The notes beneath the pieces are model-generated. The model saw only the letters and a list, made by a program, of their open reading frames with translations, was not told where the DNA came from and did no database searches. Positions 16,133 to 25,700 of a stretch of DNA of 36,084 nt are shown piece after piece. The translations under genes were made by a program, and so were the position numbers. The DNA lies in assembly GCA_022827025.1 (NCBI GenBank), contig JAJDTT010000290.1, positions 1-36,084 of the forward strand, written 5' to 3'. How positions within the stretch are numbered: position 1 is the first letter of the stretch; each line of letters opens with the position of its first letter. Origin of the DNA: Acidobacteriota bacterium. GTDB lineage: Bacteria > Acidobacteriota > UBA6911 > RPQK01 > JAJDTT01.

Positions 16133-16561
16133 AGTTGAGCGGAAGGATCCACCTTTCTTTCTCGGCTCCCGCCCAACGTCGAATTGTCAGATCCATCGGG
16201 CGGTCCGGGTCCATGTGGCAATTTCACCCAACCCAGATACGTTTTCTTCACCTGACATAACGCTTGCTCCCCGAAATCCGCCAAAAAAATCGGCGGGATT
16301 CACCGTTACACAGGGGCGTTGGGCCATCTCTTACTTCTCGTGTGCGAGCGTGGGCGTTGGCACCGGAACCAACTTTTGGATATATCGTTCAGATTGTTGG
16401 CGGAGTGGTCGTGCTCTGACTGAAGGCCGGCATCTGGACCTCGTTCATGTTGGATATGGAACTGGGAGGGTACAGTCTTGTGCCCCCTTTTCATCGGCTT
16501 CTGGGAACCGTAGGCGGGAAGCCTTCCGTTTCCACGCCCCTTTCCCAGATCCATGCCAAAC
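16133..16561. other. Intergenic region without a recognised gene
   Basis: In this 429-bp stretch, short open frames exist on both strands, but none has a recognisable domain, conserved start or ribosome binding site. A hairpin with 8-bp arms (AATCCGCC/GGCGGGATT, one bulge) and an A-rich loop lies at 16275-16300; it has no T-run. The hicA promoter should be near 16133-16200, but I could not place it. The composition is more AT-rich than the flanking transporter genes, as expected next to an acquired toxin-antitoxin module. Confidence 0.5.
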
Positions 16562-17851
16562 CTAAGCCATCGCCTCGTCCAGCTTCCGTGCCCGGTCGAC
16601 CTGGGCGGGACGAACCAGCGGGAGCAGCAGGATGGGCACGATGATCATCAGGCCCGAGACCATGAACGAGTGCTCGAATGAGAAGACCTCGCGGACCGGT
16701 CCGGCCATCCAGTTCCCGATCACGTGACCCACGTTGGAAAGGGTCATGTAGGTGGTGAAGATGGTGGCCGCGGAACGGGTCCAGGTGATTCGCATGGAGA
16801 ACGAAAGGAAACTGACGCCAACCACGGCCCACAGGGCGGGCGCCAGCACCAGGTAGAGGGTGGTAAACCAGGTGGTCGACCAGAGTTCGGGCAATGCCCC
16901 GAAGAGCAGGGCCAGGAGGGCCGATGCCCCCATGCTGACGCCCATGACGCGGCGGCGGCCGAAGCGGTCGGCCAGGAACCCGGCCCCGATGGCTCCCGCG
17001 AACTCGGGAACCACGGCGTAGGACGACACGAGCGAGACATCCACGAAGCTCCACCCCAGTTTTTGCGTGTAGAGCGTCTTGGATATGATCTCGGTCACGC
17101 CGTAGCCGATGGTCTTGATGGTTCCGAGGATGGCGAAGATGTACATGGAAGTCAGGGCGAAGCCGTAGCGCATGTCCCGCAGCACTTCCATGGGGTTTCG
17201 GACGCTGGGGGCCTTCACCTCGTCGGAGGCCCGGCCCCGGCTCCAGGGAAAGCGCTTCTCCCCGGACCTCTCCAGCAGCAGCAGGGGAAGCAGCATGATC
17301 AACAGCATGAAGGCGAACTGCACCAGGACCGCAGCCGGGATCCCCCAGTGGCTCATCACCACGGCCATGAGACCGGCGCCGATTCCTTTGCCCACCAGCT
17401 TGGAGCCCCACATAAAGCCGTTGACCTGCCCATATTCGTTCCGGGGCAGGATGTCCACCGCCAGGGCGTCGGTGGAGACGTCCTGCAGCGAGGCGAAGCA
17501 GTTGTGCAGAAAGAACATCCATCCCAGGAACTGGAGATCGCCCTCCAGGTTTCCCATGAGCAGGAGCCCCAGCAGGGTGACCGCCATCATCAGTTCCGCT
17601 CCGATGATCCAGGGGCGCCGCCGCCCCATGGAGCGGATGGTCACGGTGTCGATCAGGGGAGCCCAGATCAGCTTGAAGGTCCAGGGAACCAGGACGATGG
17701 CGGCCAGTTCGCCGGCCTGAGTCTCGTTGACGCCCTTGGCGGTCAGGTACGAGATCAGGGCGATGGTCATGAACCCCCAGGGGAGCCCCTGGGCGGCATA
17801 GAGGCCGCACAAGGTTGCGATACGTTGCCAGCGGCTGTCGGCCATGGACAT
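16562..17851 (-). CDS. MFS permease, AmpG-like
   Basis: A 429-residue inner-membrane transporter with about 12 hydrophobic segments. The chosen start (ATG at 17851) shares one base with the upstream MFS stop (TGATG) and gives MSMADSRWQRIATLCGLYAAQGLPWGFM; a longer in-frame start would overlap the neighbour by 79 bases. AQGLPWGF near residue 20, the loop DTVTIRSMGRRRPWI after TM2, and DVSTDALAVDIL in the fourth segment region are typical of AmpG-like permeases, which import muropeptides in Proteobacteria. ADRFGRRRVMG is the second-half MFS loop. Substrate is not predictable; a peptidoglycan fragment or glycoside is plausible by family. It is the last gene of the 16562-21254 cluster. Confidence 0.88.
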   Translation of the reverse strand: MSMADSRWQRIATLCGLYAAQGLPWGFMTIALISYLTAKGVNETQAGELAAIVLVPWTFKLIWAPLIDTVTIRSMGRRRPWIIGAELMMAVTLLGLLLMGNLEGDLQFLGWMFFLHNCFASLQDVSTDALAVDILPRNEYGQVNGFMWGSKLVGKGIGAGLMAVVMSHWGIPAAVLVQFAFMLLIMLLPLLLLERSGEKRFPWSRGRASDEVKAPSVRNPMEVLRDMRYGFALTSMYIFAILGTIKTIGYGVTEIISKTLYTQKLGWSFVDVSLVSSYAVVPEFAGAIGAGFLADRFGRRRVMGVSMGASALLALLFGALPELWSTTWFTTLYLVLAPALWAVVGVSFLSFSMRITWTRSAATIFTTYMTLSNVGHVIGNWMAGPVREVFSFEHSFMVSGLMIIVPILLLPLVRPAQVDRARKLDEAMA

Positions 17852-19098
17852 CAGCGATGGTTCTCCTTCGGCTTCAGGATCGAATAATGAGCGATCAACA
17901 ACAACACTGCGCCGGTCAGTCCGATGCACCCTCCCACGTAGAAGGGAAGGGAGGAGGAAAAATCAGGACTGTCCGGCGACTGCAGGTTTCTCATCACCGT
18001 GGCGAACAGAGTGGAGGCGAGCCCGCTCAGGGTGGAGGAGAACCCGATGGCGGGGCCTCGCAACTCGATGGGCATGTGCTCCGTGATGTAGCCGGTCTGG
18101 GACCAGCGCATGAGTTGTCTCAGGAACTCGAACAGTGCTGTGAACAGCACCACGCCGTAGACATTGGGGGACAAACCGATGCCCAGACTACTGGCGGCGT
18201 AAACTCCCAGCACCGCCGCGGCCATGAGGGCGCCGGCCTTTTTCCCGGCGATGAGGATGATGAAAAGCCCGCCCAGGAACTGCATGCCGTAGCCGACGGT
18301 GAGGAGCGTGGACCAGCCCTGGTCCACGGCGCCCACCTTCAGCGCGATTTCCTCGGCTTCGGCCCGGTACGGCAGGTAGATATTGACGGTCTGGAATACG
18401 GGCCCGCCCATGAGGCTCAGGGGGATGACCATGGCCAGGTACCGGGGCATGCGCAACAGGGAGAAGTTGGTCTTCCAGTCTTCCTCCACGAGCTGGCGCC
18501 GAACCGGCCCCGGGTGTCTCGCCACGGCCCGGATCAGCATGGCGCCCGCCAGGCAGAGTGCGGTGTGGAACCACAAGAGGGGTACGAAGTCCCCGGCGAC
18601 AGGTTCGCCGTTGGACGTCCACTTCAGAAGCGCCGCGCCCAAGGGGGCTCCCAGGAAGCTGCCGCCGCCGAGTGCGATCATCAGCAGCGCGTTGGCCCAT
18701 CCCCGCTTGCCCGAGGCCGCGGTCTGGACGAAGGCCATGGCCCCGACCCATTGCGCGGCGGCGGTGATCCCGTAAAGCAGTCCGGCGAAGGGGACCACCC
18801 AGTAGCCGGGGATGAAGATCAGCAGCAGACCCAGCCCGGCAAACCCGGCGACGCCGCTGGACCAGACGTCGCGCTCGTCGACTCGGGACGCCAGCAGACC
18901 GGAGAGGGTGGAGCCGGCGATGAAGGCGACGAGCCAGTAGAAGCTGAAGGTCTCGTAGGCGTCTTTGGGATATTCGAGAGCGCTGAAGTACAACGGAGTG
19001 CTGTAGCGGATGAGCGCGTGGGACAGGTAGTTGGACAGCGCGATGCCGAACACCAGACCGAGTCGCGGAGTGCCTGCTCTGGCGTCGCCTGACTGCAT
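17851..19098 (-). CDS. MFS permease
   Basis: A 415-residue inner-membrane protein with about 12 transmembrane segments beginning at residue 14. The loops ASRVDERDVW (between TM2 and TM3) and IAGKKAGAL (second half) are degenerate MFS cytoplasmic loops. It does not closely resemble the downstream AmpG-like permease, so the pair is not a recent tandem duplication. It is coupled to that gene by a one-base stop/start overlap, and lies 8 bp after the small membrane protein gene. The substrate is unknown. Paired MFS genes of different subtype with such tight overlap may form a heteromeric or two-step uptake/export unit, which is inference. Confidence 0.87.
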   Translation of the reverse strand: MQSGDARAGTPRLGLVFGIALSNYLSHALIRYSTPLYFSALEYPKDAYETFSFYWLVAFIAGSTLSGLLASRVDERDVWSSGVAGFAGLGLLLIFIPGYWVVPFAGLLYGITAAAQWVGAMAFVQTAASGKRGWANALLMIALGGGSFLGAPLGAALLKWTSNGEPVAGDFVPLLWFHTALCLAGAMLIRAVARHPGPVRRQLVEEDWKTNFSLLRMPRYLAMVIPLSLMGGPVFQTVNIYLPYRAEAEEIALKVGAVDQGWSTLLTVGYGMQFLGGLFIILIAGKKAGALMAAAVLGVYAASSLGIGLSPNVYGVVLFTALFEFLRQLMRWSQTGYITEHMPIELRGPAIGFSSTLSGLASTLFATVMRNLQSPDSPDFSSSLPFYVGGCIGLTGAVLLLIAHYSILKPKENHR

Positions 19099-19106
19099 GG
19101 CTCAGC

Positions 19107-19478
19107 TCACGACACGGAGTAGAGAAGCAGCACTCCCAGCAGGGCGGTCGCCAGCGAGAAGACCCGGATGACCCGCTCCGAGGTCCCCATCCACCAGTCG
19201 ATAAGACGACTCACACGCCGGTGCCCCAGGAGAAGGATGAGAACGGCAGTCCCCACCAGCAGCCAACCGAAGATCCAGAGTACCTGGGGAAGGCGGGATT
19301 CGGGGGCGGCCTGAATCGAGGCGATTCCGACCACCAGCCGGATCCCGGAGGCCAGATAGAGATTCGAGCGAGCCTTCCGGAACGAGTCCGTCATCTCGAT
19401 CAGGATGCCGGGACGCGCCAGTCCCACGGCTCCCACCACGGCCATGAGGGTGCCTGTCAGCGCCACGATTGCGGGCAT
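19107..19478 (-). CDS. Small four-helix membrane protein, unknown function
   Basis: A protein of 123 residues from the ATG at 19478 (GTG and TTG starts lie 2 and 3 codons further upstream). Hydrophobic segments at about 2-22, 40-55, 65-85 and 104-121 are separated by short basic loops (FRKARSN, GHRRVSR). I do not recognise the family. It lies 18 bp after the ABC exporter gene and 8 bp before the first MFS gene on the same strand, so it is almost certainly part of the transport operon. Possibilities are an accessory subunit or a permease-stabilising protein. Confidence 0.72.
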   Translation of the reverse strand: MPAIVALTGTLMAVVGAVGLARPGILIEMTDSFRKARSNLYLASGIRLVVGIASIQAAPESRLPQVLWIFGWLLVGTAVLILLLGHRRVSRLIDWWMGTSERVIRVFSLATALLGVLLLYSVS

Positions 19479-19496
19479 GGGCACCAATAGTACCCA

Positions 19497-21254
19497 TCAG
19501 ATTCGCGCCTGGTAAGTGTAGAGTTGGTAGTAGCGGCCCTGCTGCCGGATCAACTCCTCGTGGCCGCCCCGTTCCACGATCTCGCCCGCCTCCACCACCA
19601 GGATCTGGTGAGCCTGGCGAATGGTGCTGAGACGATGGGCGATGACGAAGGTGGTGCGTCCCCGCATCAGCCCGGCCAGACTCTGCTGGATGTAGAGTTC
19701 GCTCTCCGTGTCCAGGTTGGAAGTGGCCTCGTCCAGGATCAGAATCCTGGGATCGGCCAGGAGGGCCCGGGCGATGGAGACCCGCTGGCGCTGGCCTCCC
19801 GAGAGCTTCACGCCGCGCTCCCCGATGAGGGTCTCGAGTCCCTGGTCGAAGTGGTCCGTGAACTCCTTGACATGGGACGCCCGCACCGCTTCCAGCACCT
19901 CCTCCTCGCTGGCCCGGGGCCGGCCGAAGAGGATGTTTTCGCGGATCGTGCCCTCGTACAGGAAGTCGTCCTGCAGCACGACCCCCAGCCGCGAGCGGTA
20001 CGATTGCAGGGTCACCGTGGACAGGTCGCGGCCGTCGACCAGGACCCGGCCCCGGTCCGGCTTCAGGAAGGAGGCGGCCAGGCCGGCCAGGGTGGTCTTG
20101 CCCGATCCGGAGCTCCCCACCAGCGCCGTCACGCTCCCGGCGGGAGCGTCGAAGCTCACTTTCTTCAACACCGGGTTCCCCGGATCGTAGGAGAAGGTCA
20201 CGTCTTGGAAGACGACATGGCCATCCACGTCGTCCAGGACCACGGTCCGGCCCGGGTCGTCGTCCTCCCGCGCCGTCGTCAGGATCTCTTCGCTCCGGTC
20301 GAGCCCGGCGAAGGCCTCGGTGATCTGGCTCCCGATGTTGCCCATCTGGACGATGGGTGCGATGAGGAATCCCAGGAAGAGGGTGAAGGAGACGAAGTCG
20401 CCCACCGTCATCTCGCCCTCCAGGATCATGGTGCTCCCCAGCCCCATGATCCCCACGCTGGCCAGTCCCAGCAGCAGCGTCGACCCGCTGGTGACCAGGC
20501 TGGTGGCGGTGAGGGACTTCCGGACGTTGTTGAAGATCCTCGCCACGCCTCTTTCGAAGACGCTGATCTCCTGGCGCTCGGCGCTGAACCCCTTGATGAC
20601 CCGGATGCCGCCCAGGGATTCGGCGAGCCGGCCGGTGACGTCGGCGTTGATCTTGCCCCGCTCGCGGAAGATGGGCCGGATGTAACCGAAGGCCTTCAGC
20701 GAGATCAGCCCCAGGATGGTGAGGGGAACCAGGGTGTAGAGCGTCATCAAGACGCTGATCCTGAAGAGGAAGAAGAGAGATCCGATGGCGGTCAGGACTC
20801 CGCCGAAGAGGTGGACGAGTCCCGTGCCGACCAGGTTCCGGACCCCCTCCACGTCGGTCATGATCCGGGAGACCAGCTCCCCCGACTTGGTGTTGTCGAA
20901 GAACCGGATGGGCAGATAGATGATGTGGCGCTGGACCTGCGACCGGAGCAGGGAAATCAGGTGTTGGGCCTCCACGCTCAGGAGCTTGGTCAGGAAGAAG
21001 GAGCTGAAAGACTGAACCGCGATGGCAACCGTCACGCCGGCCAGCAGCAGGCGGAGCAACTCGGTGTCGCCTTTGCCGATGACGTCGTCGACGAGGAACT
21101 TGCTCGCGGCCGGCAGGGCGAGACCCGCCAACCGGTTCAGCAGAATCAGGGCCAATCCCAGCAAGAGCAGCTTGCGGCGCGGCCAGATGATCTTCCTGAA
21201 GGCATAGCGGACGGTGGTGAGAGAGGGCTTCTTCCTGCTCTTTCGTGATCGCAT
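19497..21254 (-). CDS. ABC exporter, fused permease-ATPase (MsbA/LmrA type)
   Basis: A 585-residue half-transporter. Residues 20-310 hold six transmembrane helices of the type I exporter fold (ABC_membrane). The nucleotide-binding domain has Walker A GSSGSGKT (380-387), LSGGQ (484-488), Walker B ILILDEAT with Asp508 and Glu509, and the H-loop His540 (IAHR). FFDNTKSGELVSRIMTDV is the coupling-helix region typical of MsbA-like lipid or drug exporters. The ATG at 21254 is preferred; the only longer start is a TTG 23 codons upstream with no ribosome binding site. It begins the minus-strand transport cluster. The exported compound is unknown; lipid-linked or amphipathic molecules are typical. Confidence 0.92.
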   Translation of the reverse strand: MRSRKSRKKPSLTTVRYAFRKIIWPRRKLLLLGLALILLNRLAGLALPAASKFLVDDVIGKGDTELLRLLLAGVTVAIAVQSFSSFFLTKLLSVEAQHLISLLRSQVQRHIIYLPIRFFDNTKSGELVSRIMTDVEGVRNLVGTGLVHLFGGVLTAIGSLFFLFRISVLMTLYTLVPLTILGLISLKAFGYIRPIFRERGKINADVTGRLAESLGGIRVIKGFSAERQEISVFERGVARIFNNVRKSLTATSLVTSGSTLLLGLASVGIMGLGSTMILEGEMTVGDFVSFTLFLGFLIAPIVQMGNIGSQITEAFAGLDRSEEILTTAREDDDPGRTVVLDDVDGHVVFQDVTFSYDPGNPVLKKVSFDAPAGSVTALVGSSGSGKTTLAGLAASFLKPDRGRVLVDGRDLSTVTLQSYRSRLGVVLQDDFLYEGTIRENILFGRPRASEEEVLEAVRASHVKEFTDHFDQGLETLIGERGVKLSGGQRQRVSIARALLADPRILILDEATSNLDTESELYIQQSLAGLMRGRTTFVIAHRLSTIRQAHQILVVEAGEIVERGGHEELIRQQGRYYQLYTYQARI

Positions 21255-21338
21255 AGGGAGTCCGGAGGGGGAGACGGTGCGTCCCCAAGAGGCGGCCTCA
21301 TTCTTACCGATTCGGGAAACCAATTCCAGAAAAGCTCA

Positions 21339-21366
21339 GGAGGGGGACTTTCCTGTCCCCCCCTCC
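21339..21366. repeat. G-rich hairpin, copy 1
   Basis: A GGAGGGGGAC arm, loop TTTCCT, and arm GTCCCCCCCTCC. This is one of three copies of the same hairpin in the window (the others are at 28501-28524 and 35925-35949), all with ACTTTC in the loop region and the same orientation. Here it lies upstream of both the ABC exporter and the sigma factor rather than at a gene end, which argues for a REP-like element over a dedicated terminator. Confidence 0.75.
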
Positions 21367-21391
21367 TTCCCGCGAGCACCATTGGGAGTTC

Positions 21392-21423
21392 GTCAGAATT
21401 TACTATCGATAGTAAATTCTGAC
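21392..21423. promoter_or_regulatory. Perfect 32-bp palindrome between ABC exporter and sigma factor
   Basis: The half-site GTCAGAATTTACTATC is followed directly by its exact reverse complement, without a spacer. It is AT-rich, unlike its surroundings, and sits in the 319-bp divergent gap (21255-21573), about 150 bp upstream of the sigma factor start and 26 bp after the G-rich hairpin. A smaller inverted repeat (TTTTCC/GGAAAA) follows at about 21429-21447. It could be an operator for a dimeric regulator, a recombination/attachment site, or a palindromic repeat element. The symmetry is certain; the function is not. Confidence 0.7.
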
Positions 21424-21573
21424 CGACTTTTCCCATTTATGGAAAACACTGTTCCTTTTCGGAGGTTGGAAAATCAGAAGAAAAGGGCTGACGGCGAGGT
21501 TTTCAAGGTGGTTCGTGATCCACCACTGAAGATCATGTGTAAGAAATCCGCGTTCTTGGCGACTATCTCTAAT

Positions 21574-22116
21574 ATGCGCTGCCGTGAGCACAAGGGGGAT
21601 GCCAAACCGAGCCGGGAAGAGCTCTACCGGGAGATCGCCGGTTCGTTCGAAGCCCCACTTCAACGTCTGGCCCGCGCGTATGAGGCGAATGCGGAAAACC
21701 GGAAAGACCTCCTGCAGGAAATTCACCTTGCCCTCTGGCGCAGTCTCAAGGGATACGACCGAAGGTGCTCGGTGCGAACCTGGGTCTATCGTGTGGCCCA
21801 CAACACCGCCACGTCGCATGTCCTGCGGCAGCGCCGTGTTGCCCGGAAATTCGTGACCCTTGAAGAGATTGAATCCGCCCCCGACGAAAGCTCAGGCGAA
21901 GACGCGGCGATCCGGAGGGACGCGCTACAGCGACTCCTGGCGCTGATTCGGCGCCTCAAGCCCATCGACCGGCAGATCATGCTTTCGTACCTTGAAGGCA
22001 TGGACGGCGCATCGATCGGGGAGATCACGGGCATAACGCCGGGGAATGCTGCCACGAGAGTTCATCGCATCAAGAAAATCCTGGCTCGCCGTTTCCAAGA
22101 TGGGTGTTCGTCATGA
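21574..22116 (+). CDS. ECF-like sigma-70 family RNA polymerase sigma factor
   Basis: 180 residues from the ATG at 21574. An in-frame ATG at 21535 is the other reasonable choice; neither has a clear ribosome binding site, and the frame stays open upstream to 21214 without family character. Region 2 spans about 17-88 (DLLQEIHLALWRSLKGYD, RTWVYRVAHNTATSHV), and region 4 about 118-172 (RLKPIDRQIMLSYLEGM, ASIGEITGITPGNAATRVHRIKKIL). There is no region 1.1 or 3, as in ECF sigma factors. It overlaps the downstream membrane protein gene by 4 bp (22113-22116), the arrangement used by sigma/anti-sigma pairs. It probably directs RNA polymerase to a small regulon in response to an envelope signal. Confidence 0.88.
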   Translation: MRCREHKGDAKPSREELYREIAGSFEAPLQRLARAYEANAENRKDLLQEIHLALWRSLKGYDRRCSVRTWVYRVAHNTATSHVLRQRRVARKFVTLEEIESAPDESSGEDAAIRRDALQRLLALIRRLKPIDRQIMLSYLEGMDGASIGEITGITPGNAATRVHRIKKILARRFQDGCSS

Positions 22117-22688
22117 TCCATGATTTCCCCGAGAACGATTTGAGAAGAACCTGGCAAGAGCAGACTGTTTTCGAAGCTCCCATAGATATTGACAAGATCA
22201 CACAGCAAGCTCGCCGGTTTCAGCGAAGGATCCGATGGCGAAATCGCTTGGAATACGCTGCTGCCGTAATCGGGGCGGTTGTCTATTTCGTATACATATG
22301 GGTGTTTGAAAGCCCGTGGATACGGGCAGGGTCACTGCTATTTGTGTTCGGCGGTCTTTCAATTATCTATCAGCTCCACAAGAGAGGATCCTCCAGGACG
22401 GTGCCGACAGGCGCTAATTGTGCGGAATTCCACCGGAGCGAGTTGCAGCGTCAGCGAGATGCGTTGCTTAGCATCATGCGGTGGTACGTGGGGCCGCTGA
22501 TCCCGGGAGCGGTCGTCTTCAATATCGGTATAGCCGCGGTTCACCCCTGGGGTCCCTGGCTTGTGTTGAGTCTTGCAGCTGCGGGTTGGGTCGCTCTAGG
22601 CCTAATGGTCTACATGTTAAATCAACGGGGAGCACGGAAACTTCAGCGCGAGATCGACGAACTGCAGGAACTGCTCCAAGGGCGGTGA
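22113..22688 (+). CDS. Four-helix membrane protein, possible anti-sigma partner
   Basis: 191 residues from the ATG at 22113, inside the TGA of the sigma gene (ATGA overlap). The cytoplasmic N-terminus is charged (residues 1-46, with RFQRRIRWRNR before the first helix). Four hydrophobic segments follow, at about 47-65, 71-87, 125-143 and 148-168, and a helical C-terminal tail with acidic and basic residues (KLQREIDELQELLQ). I do not recognise the family, and it has no HxxxCxxC zinc anti-sigma motif. Position and topology suggest it holds or senses for the sigma factor. The role is inferred from the gene order alone. Confidence 0.75.
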   Translation: MIHDFPENDLRRTWQEQTVFEAPIDIDKITQQARRFQRRIRWRNRLEYAAAVIGAVVYFVYIWVFESPWIRAGSLLFVFGGLSIIYQLHKRGSSRTVPTGANCAEFHRSELQRQRDALLSIMRWYVGPLIPGAVVFNIGIAAVHPWGPWLVLSLAAAGWVALGLMVYMLNQRGARKLQREIDELQELLQGR

Positions 22689-22767
22689 TCACGCTTGGCG
22701 GCTGAATTTCTCAGACTCGGAATGTTAGAATCGAATGGCTTCTACTCTCACGTCCGGGGAGGACTCG

Positions 22768-25700
22768 ATGGAGTTGGGAAACTGGAGATTTCCGGCGCCG
22801 TGGCTGCTTGCGGTGTTGCTTTCCCAGCCTCTCATCGCGGGTTCGGCGGACGACGCCGAGTATTTCGAGAAGAAGATCCGGCCGCTCCTGGCCGAGCATT
22901 GCTACGCCTGTCACTCCAGCACCAGCCAGCCGGTCATGGGCGGGCTGATCCTGGACCAGGAGGAGGGCTTCCGCAAGGGGGGCAGCCGCGGCTCTCCCGT
23001 CGTTACCGGCGATCCCGAGTCGAGCCTGCTGATTCGCGCCGTCACCCACCAGGACGAAAAGCTGCGCATGCCGTTGGCGGGCCGGCTTCCGGATGAGGAG
23101 ATCGCCCTGCTCACCGATTGGGTCCGCATGGGCGCCCCCTGGGGCGTCACCGCCGATCCGGACCCTTCGGCTTCCGAGGCGGAGGGCTTCTGGGCCTTCG
23201 AGCCCCCGGTGGAGCCATCGTGGCCGCAGGTCCGGGACGCCGGTTGGGTTCGTACCCCCGTCGACCGATTCATCCTGGCCCGCCTGGAAGCCGAAGGACT
23301 GGAGCCGGCGCCGGCGGCTGACCGGCGGACCCTCATCCGGAGGGCCACCTTCGACCTGACCGGCCTTCCGCCCACCATCGAGGAGATCCGGAATTTCCTC
23401 CAGGATCGCTCGCCGGGAGCCTATGCCCGGTTGATCGAGCGCCTCCTGTCCTCGCCGCGCTACGGAGAGCGCTGGGGCCGCCACTGGCTGGACGTGGCCC
23501 GTTACGCCGATTCCAACGGACTGGACGAGAACATGGCGTATACGACGGCCTTCCGCTACCGGGACTACGTGGTCCAGGCCTTCAACCGGGACAAGCCCTA
23601 CGATCAGTTCGTGCGGGAGCAGTTGGCGGGAGATCTCCTGCCCGATACGGGTGACCTGGAAACCACGCTGGAGCGCCGGACGGCCACCGGATTCCTCTCC
23701 CTGGGTCCCAAGATGCTGGCCGAAGACGACCCCGTGAAGATGCGGATGGACATCATCGACGAACAGCTCGACACCAGCTTCCGGGCGTTCCTGGGGCTGA
23801 CCATGGGCTGCGCCCGTTGCCACGACCACAAGTTCGATCCCATCTCGATCAACGATTACTACTCGCTGGCCGGAATCTTCAGGAGCTCCAAGACCATGGT
23901 GCATCACGACGTGGTGGCCGAGTGGCATGAGCATGTCCTGGCGCCGGAGGACGACCGCCTCCGGCTGCGGCAACAGCGGGAGCAGGTCGAAGCCAAGACC
24001 AAGGCCGTCGAAGCCGTCACCAAGCGGGAGAACCGGAAGCTGGTGGAAGAGGGCCGCGCGCGGGCGGGGGACTATCTGCTGGCCGCGCAGGAGTTGGCCG
24101 ACTCCGAAAAGGTCCGGCTCAAGAGCGTGTTCGAAGGACGGAGTCCCGACCCCGGATCCCTGACCATGCGGAAGGCGGGGCGCTGGGACCGGGGAAACGT
24201 CGAGCGGCAACTGGAGAAGGGAAAGACGAACGTTCCCGAAGCCGGGAGTTCCGACGCGCCTCCCGACGCCTATTTCGCCGAATATGACCTGCAGGTCCCC
24301 GCGGCCGGTCCCTACCAGTTGGAGTTTCTGGAAGCCGAGACCGGTGCCGGCACCGCCGATATCGTCCTCAACGGGACATTGGTCAAGCGGGGGATCGAGG
24401 CCATCGAGAACCGCACCGCCTCGCCTGATGCGGGCGGTTGGATGGTGGCCGGGGTCTTCGACCTGAAGGCCGGACACAACGTACTTCGCCTAGAGCACAA
24501 GAATCGCTATCCCTATTTCGAGAAGTTCCTCTTGGCTCCCAATCCGCTGCCGGACGGTGCCCCCATTCCCAGGACCCTGATCCAGGTGGCCCATCGGGAC
24601 GATCTGAACCCGGTCTTTCTGAAGCAGTGGATCGACCGCCTGCGCCGGAGCCGCGGGGCGCCCTATTCGGTGCTCTACGCCTGGCACGCCCGGGCCGGGG
24701 GCAAGTCGCGGGAGGGTTGGGTCTCTCCGGCAGCCAGGCTTTTCGAGGGCCATGAGGCGGCCGATCTGGGGGAGCTGGCCGCCCACTACCAGGAGCAGTT
24801 CGGGCGGGCCGAGGAGGCTTGGCGGGTGCTGGTTGGCGACCGGGAAATCGCCCGCCGGAAATTCAGCACCGTCCGGACCGACGAGGAGACCGAAGAGACC
24901 AAGCTGGAGGATCCGGCCCTGGAAGCCATGAGGGCGATCCTCTACGAGAAGTGGGGGCCCTTCCGGCCGCCCGAAAAGACCACGGAGTACTTTCCCGAGG
25001 CCGCTCTCCGGGAGCTGGAAGTCCTGGAAGAGGAACGGAAGAAGCTGGAGGAGGGGCTGCCGAAGCTTCCCACGGCCATGGGAATCACCGAAGGCCAGCA
25101 GATCGACGACCTGGCCATCCATCTGCGCGGCAGCCATTGGGACCTGGGAGAGAAAGTCTCCCGCGGCTTTCCGGGGCTGGGCCGCAAGTCGCTGGAACAG
25201 TTGCGCGACCCGGCCAGCAGCGGACGTCTGGAGCTGGCGGATTGGATGACCCGCGACGACAACCCCCTGGCGGCCCGGGTCATGGCCAACCGGATCTGGC
25301 GCTGGCACATGGGGCGGGGCCTCGTCTCCTCCACCGACAACTTCGGCCGGCTGGGCAACGCTCCCACTCACCCCGGTCTGCTCGACTGGCTGGCGATCCG
25401 GTTCGTGGAAGGGAACTGGTCCGTGAAGCGGATGCACCGCCTCATCATGCTTTCGGCCACGTATCGGATGAGCAGCCGCTACTCCCCGCAGGGGTCCGAA
25501 AAGGATCCTGAGAATCGCCTGTTCTGGCGGATGAATCGGCGCCGGCTGGAAGCGGAGGCGATTCGCGACTCCATCCTGGCCGTTTCCGCCAACCTGGACC
25601 TGGAACTGGGAGGATCGCTGTTGGGTCAGAGCGGCCGGGGTTACATCCGCCCGGGGGTCCGTTACGATTGGAATCGAAGGTCGGTCTATCTTCCGGTGGT

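Noticed and set aside
16275-16300. Hairpin with A-rich loop as a terminator
   Set aside because: No T-run follows on either strand, and no gene ends at a fitting distance.
16125-16565. 146-codon plus-strand open frame downstream of the MFS genes
   Set aside because: No domain, no ribosome binding site, overlaps the hicA start region and MFS 3' end on the other strand.
21214-21573. N-terminal extension of the sigma factor frame
   Set aside because: It would translate the G-rich hairpin and the 32-bp palindrome. No sigma domain lies in it, and sigma similarity begins only after 21574.
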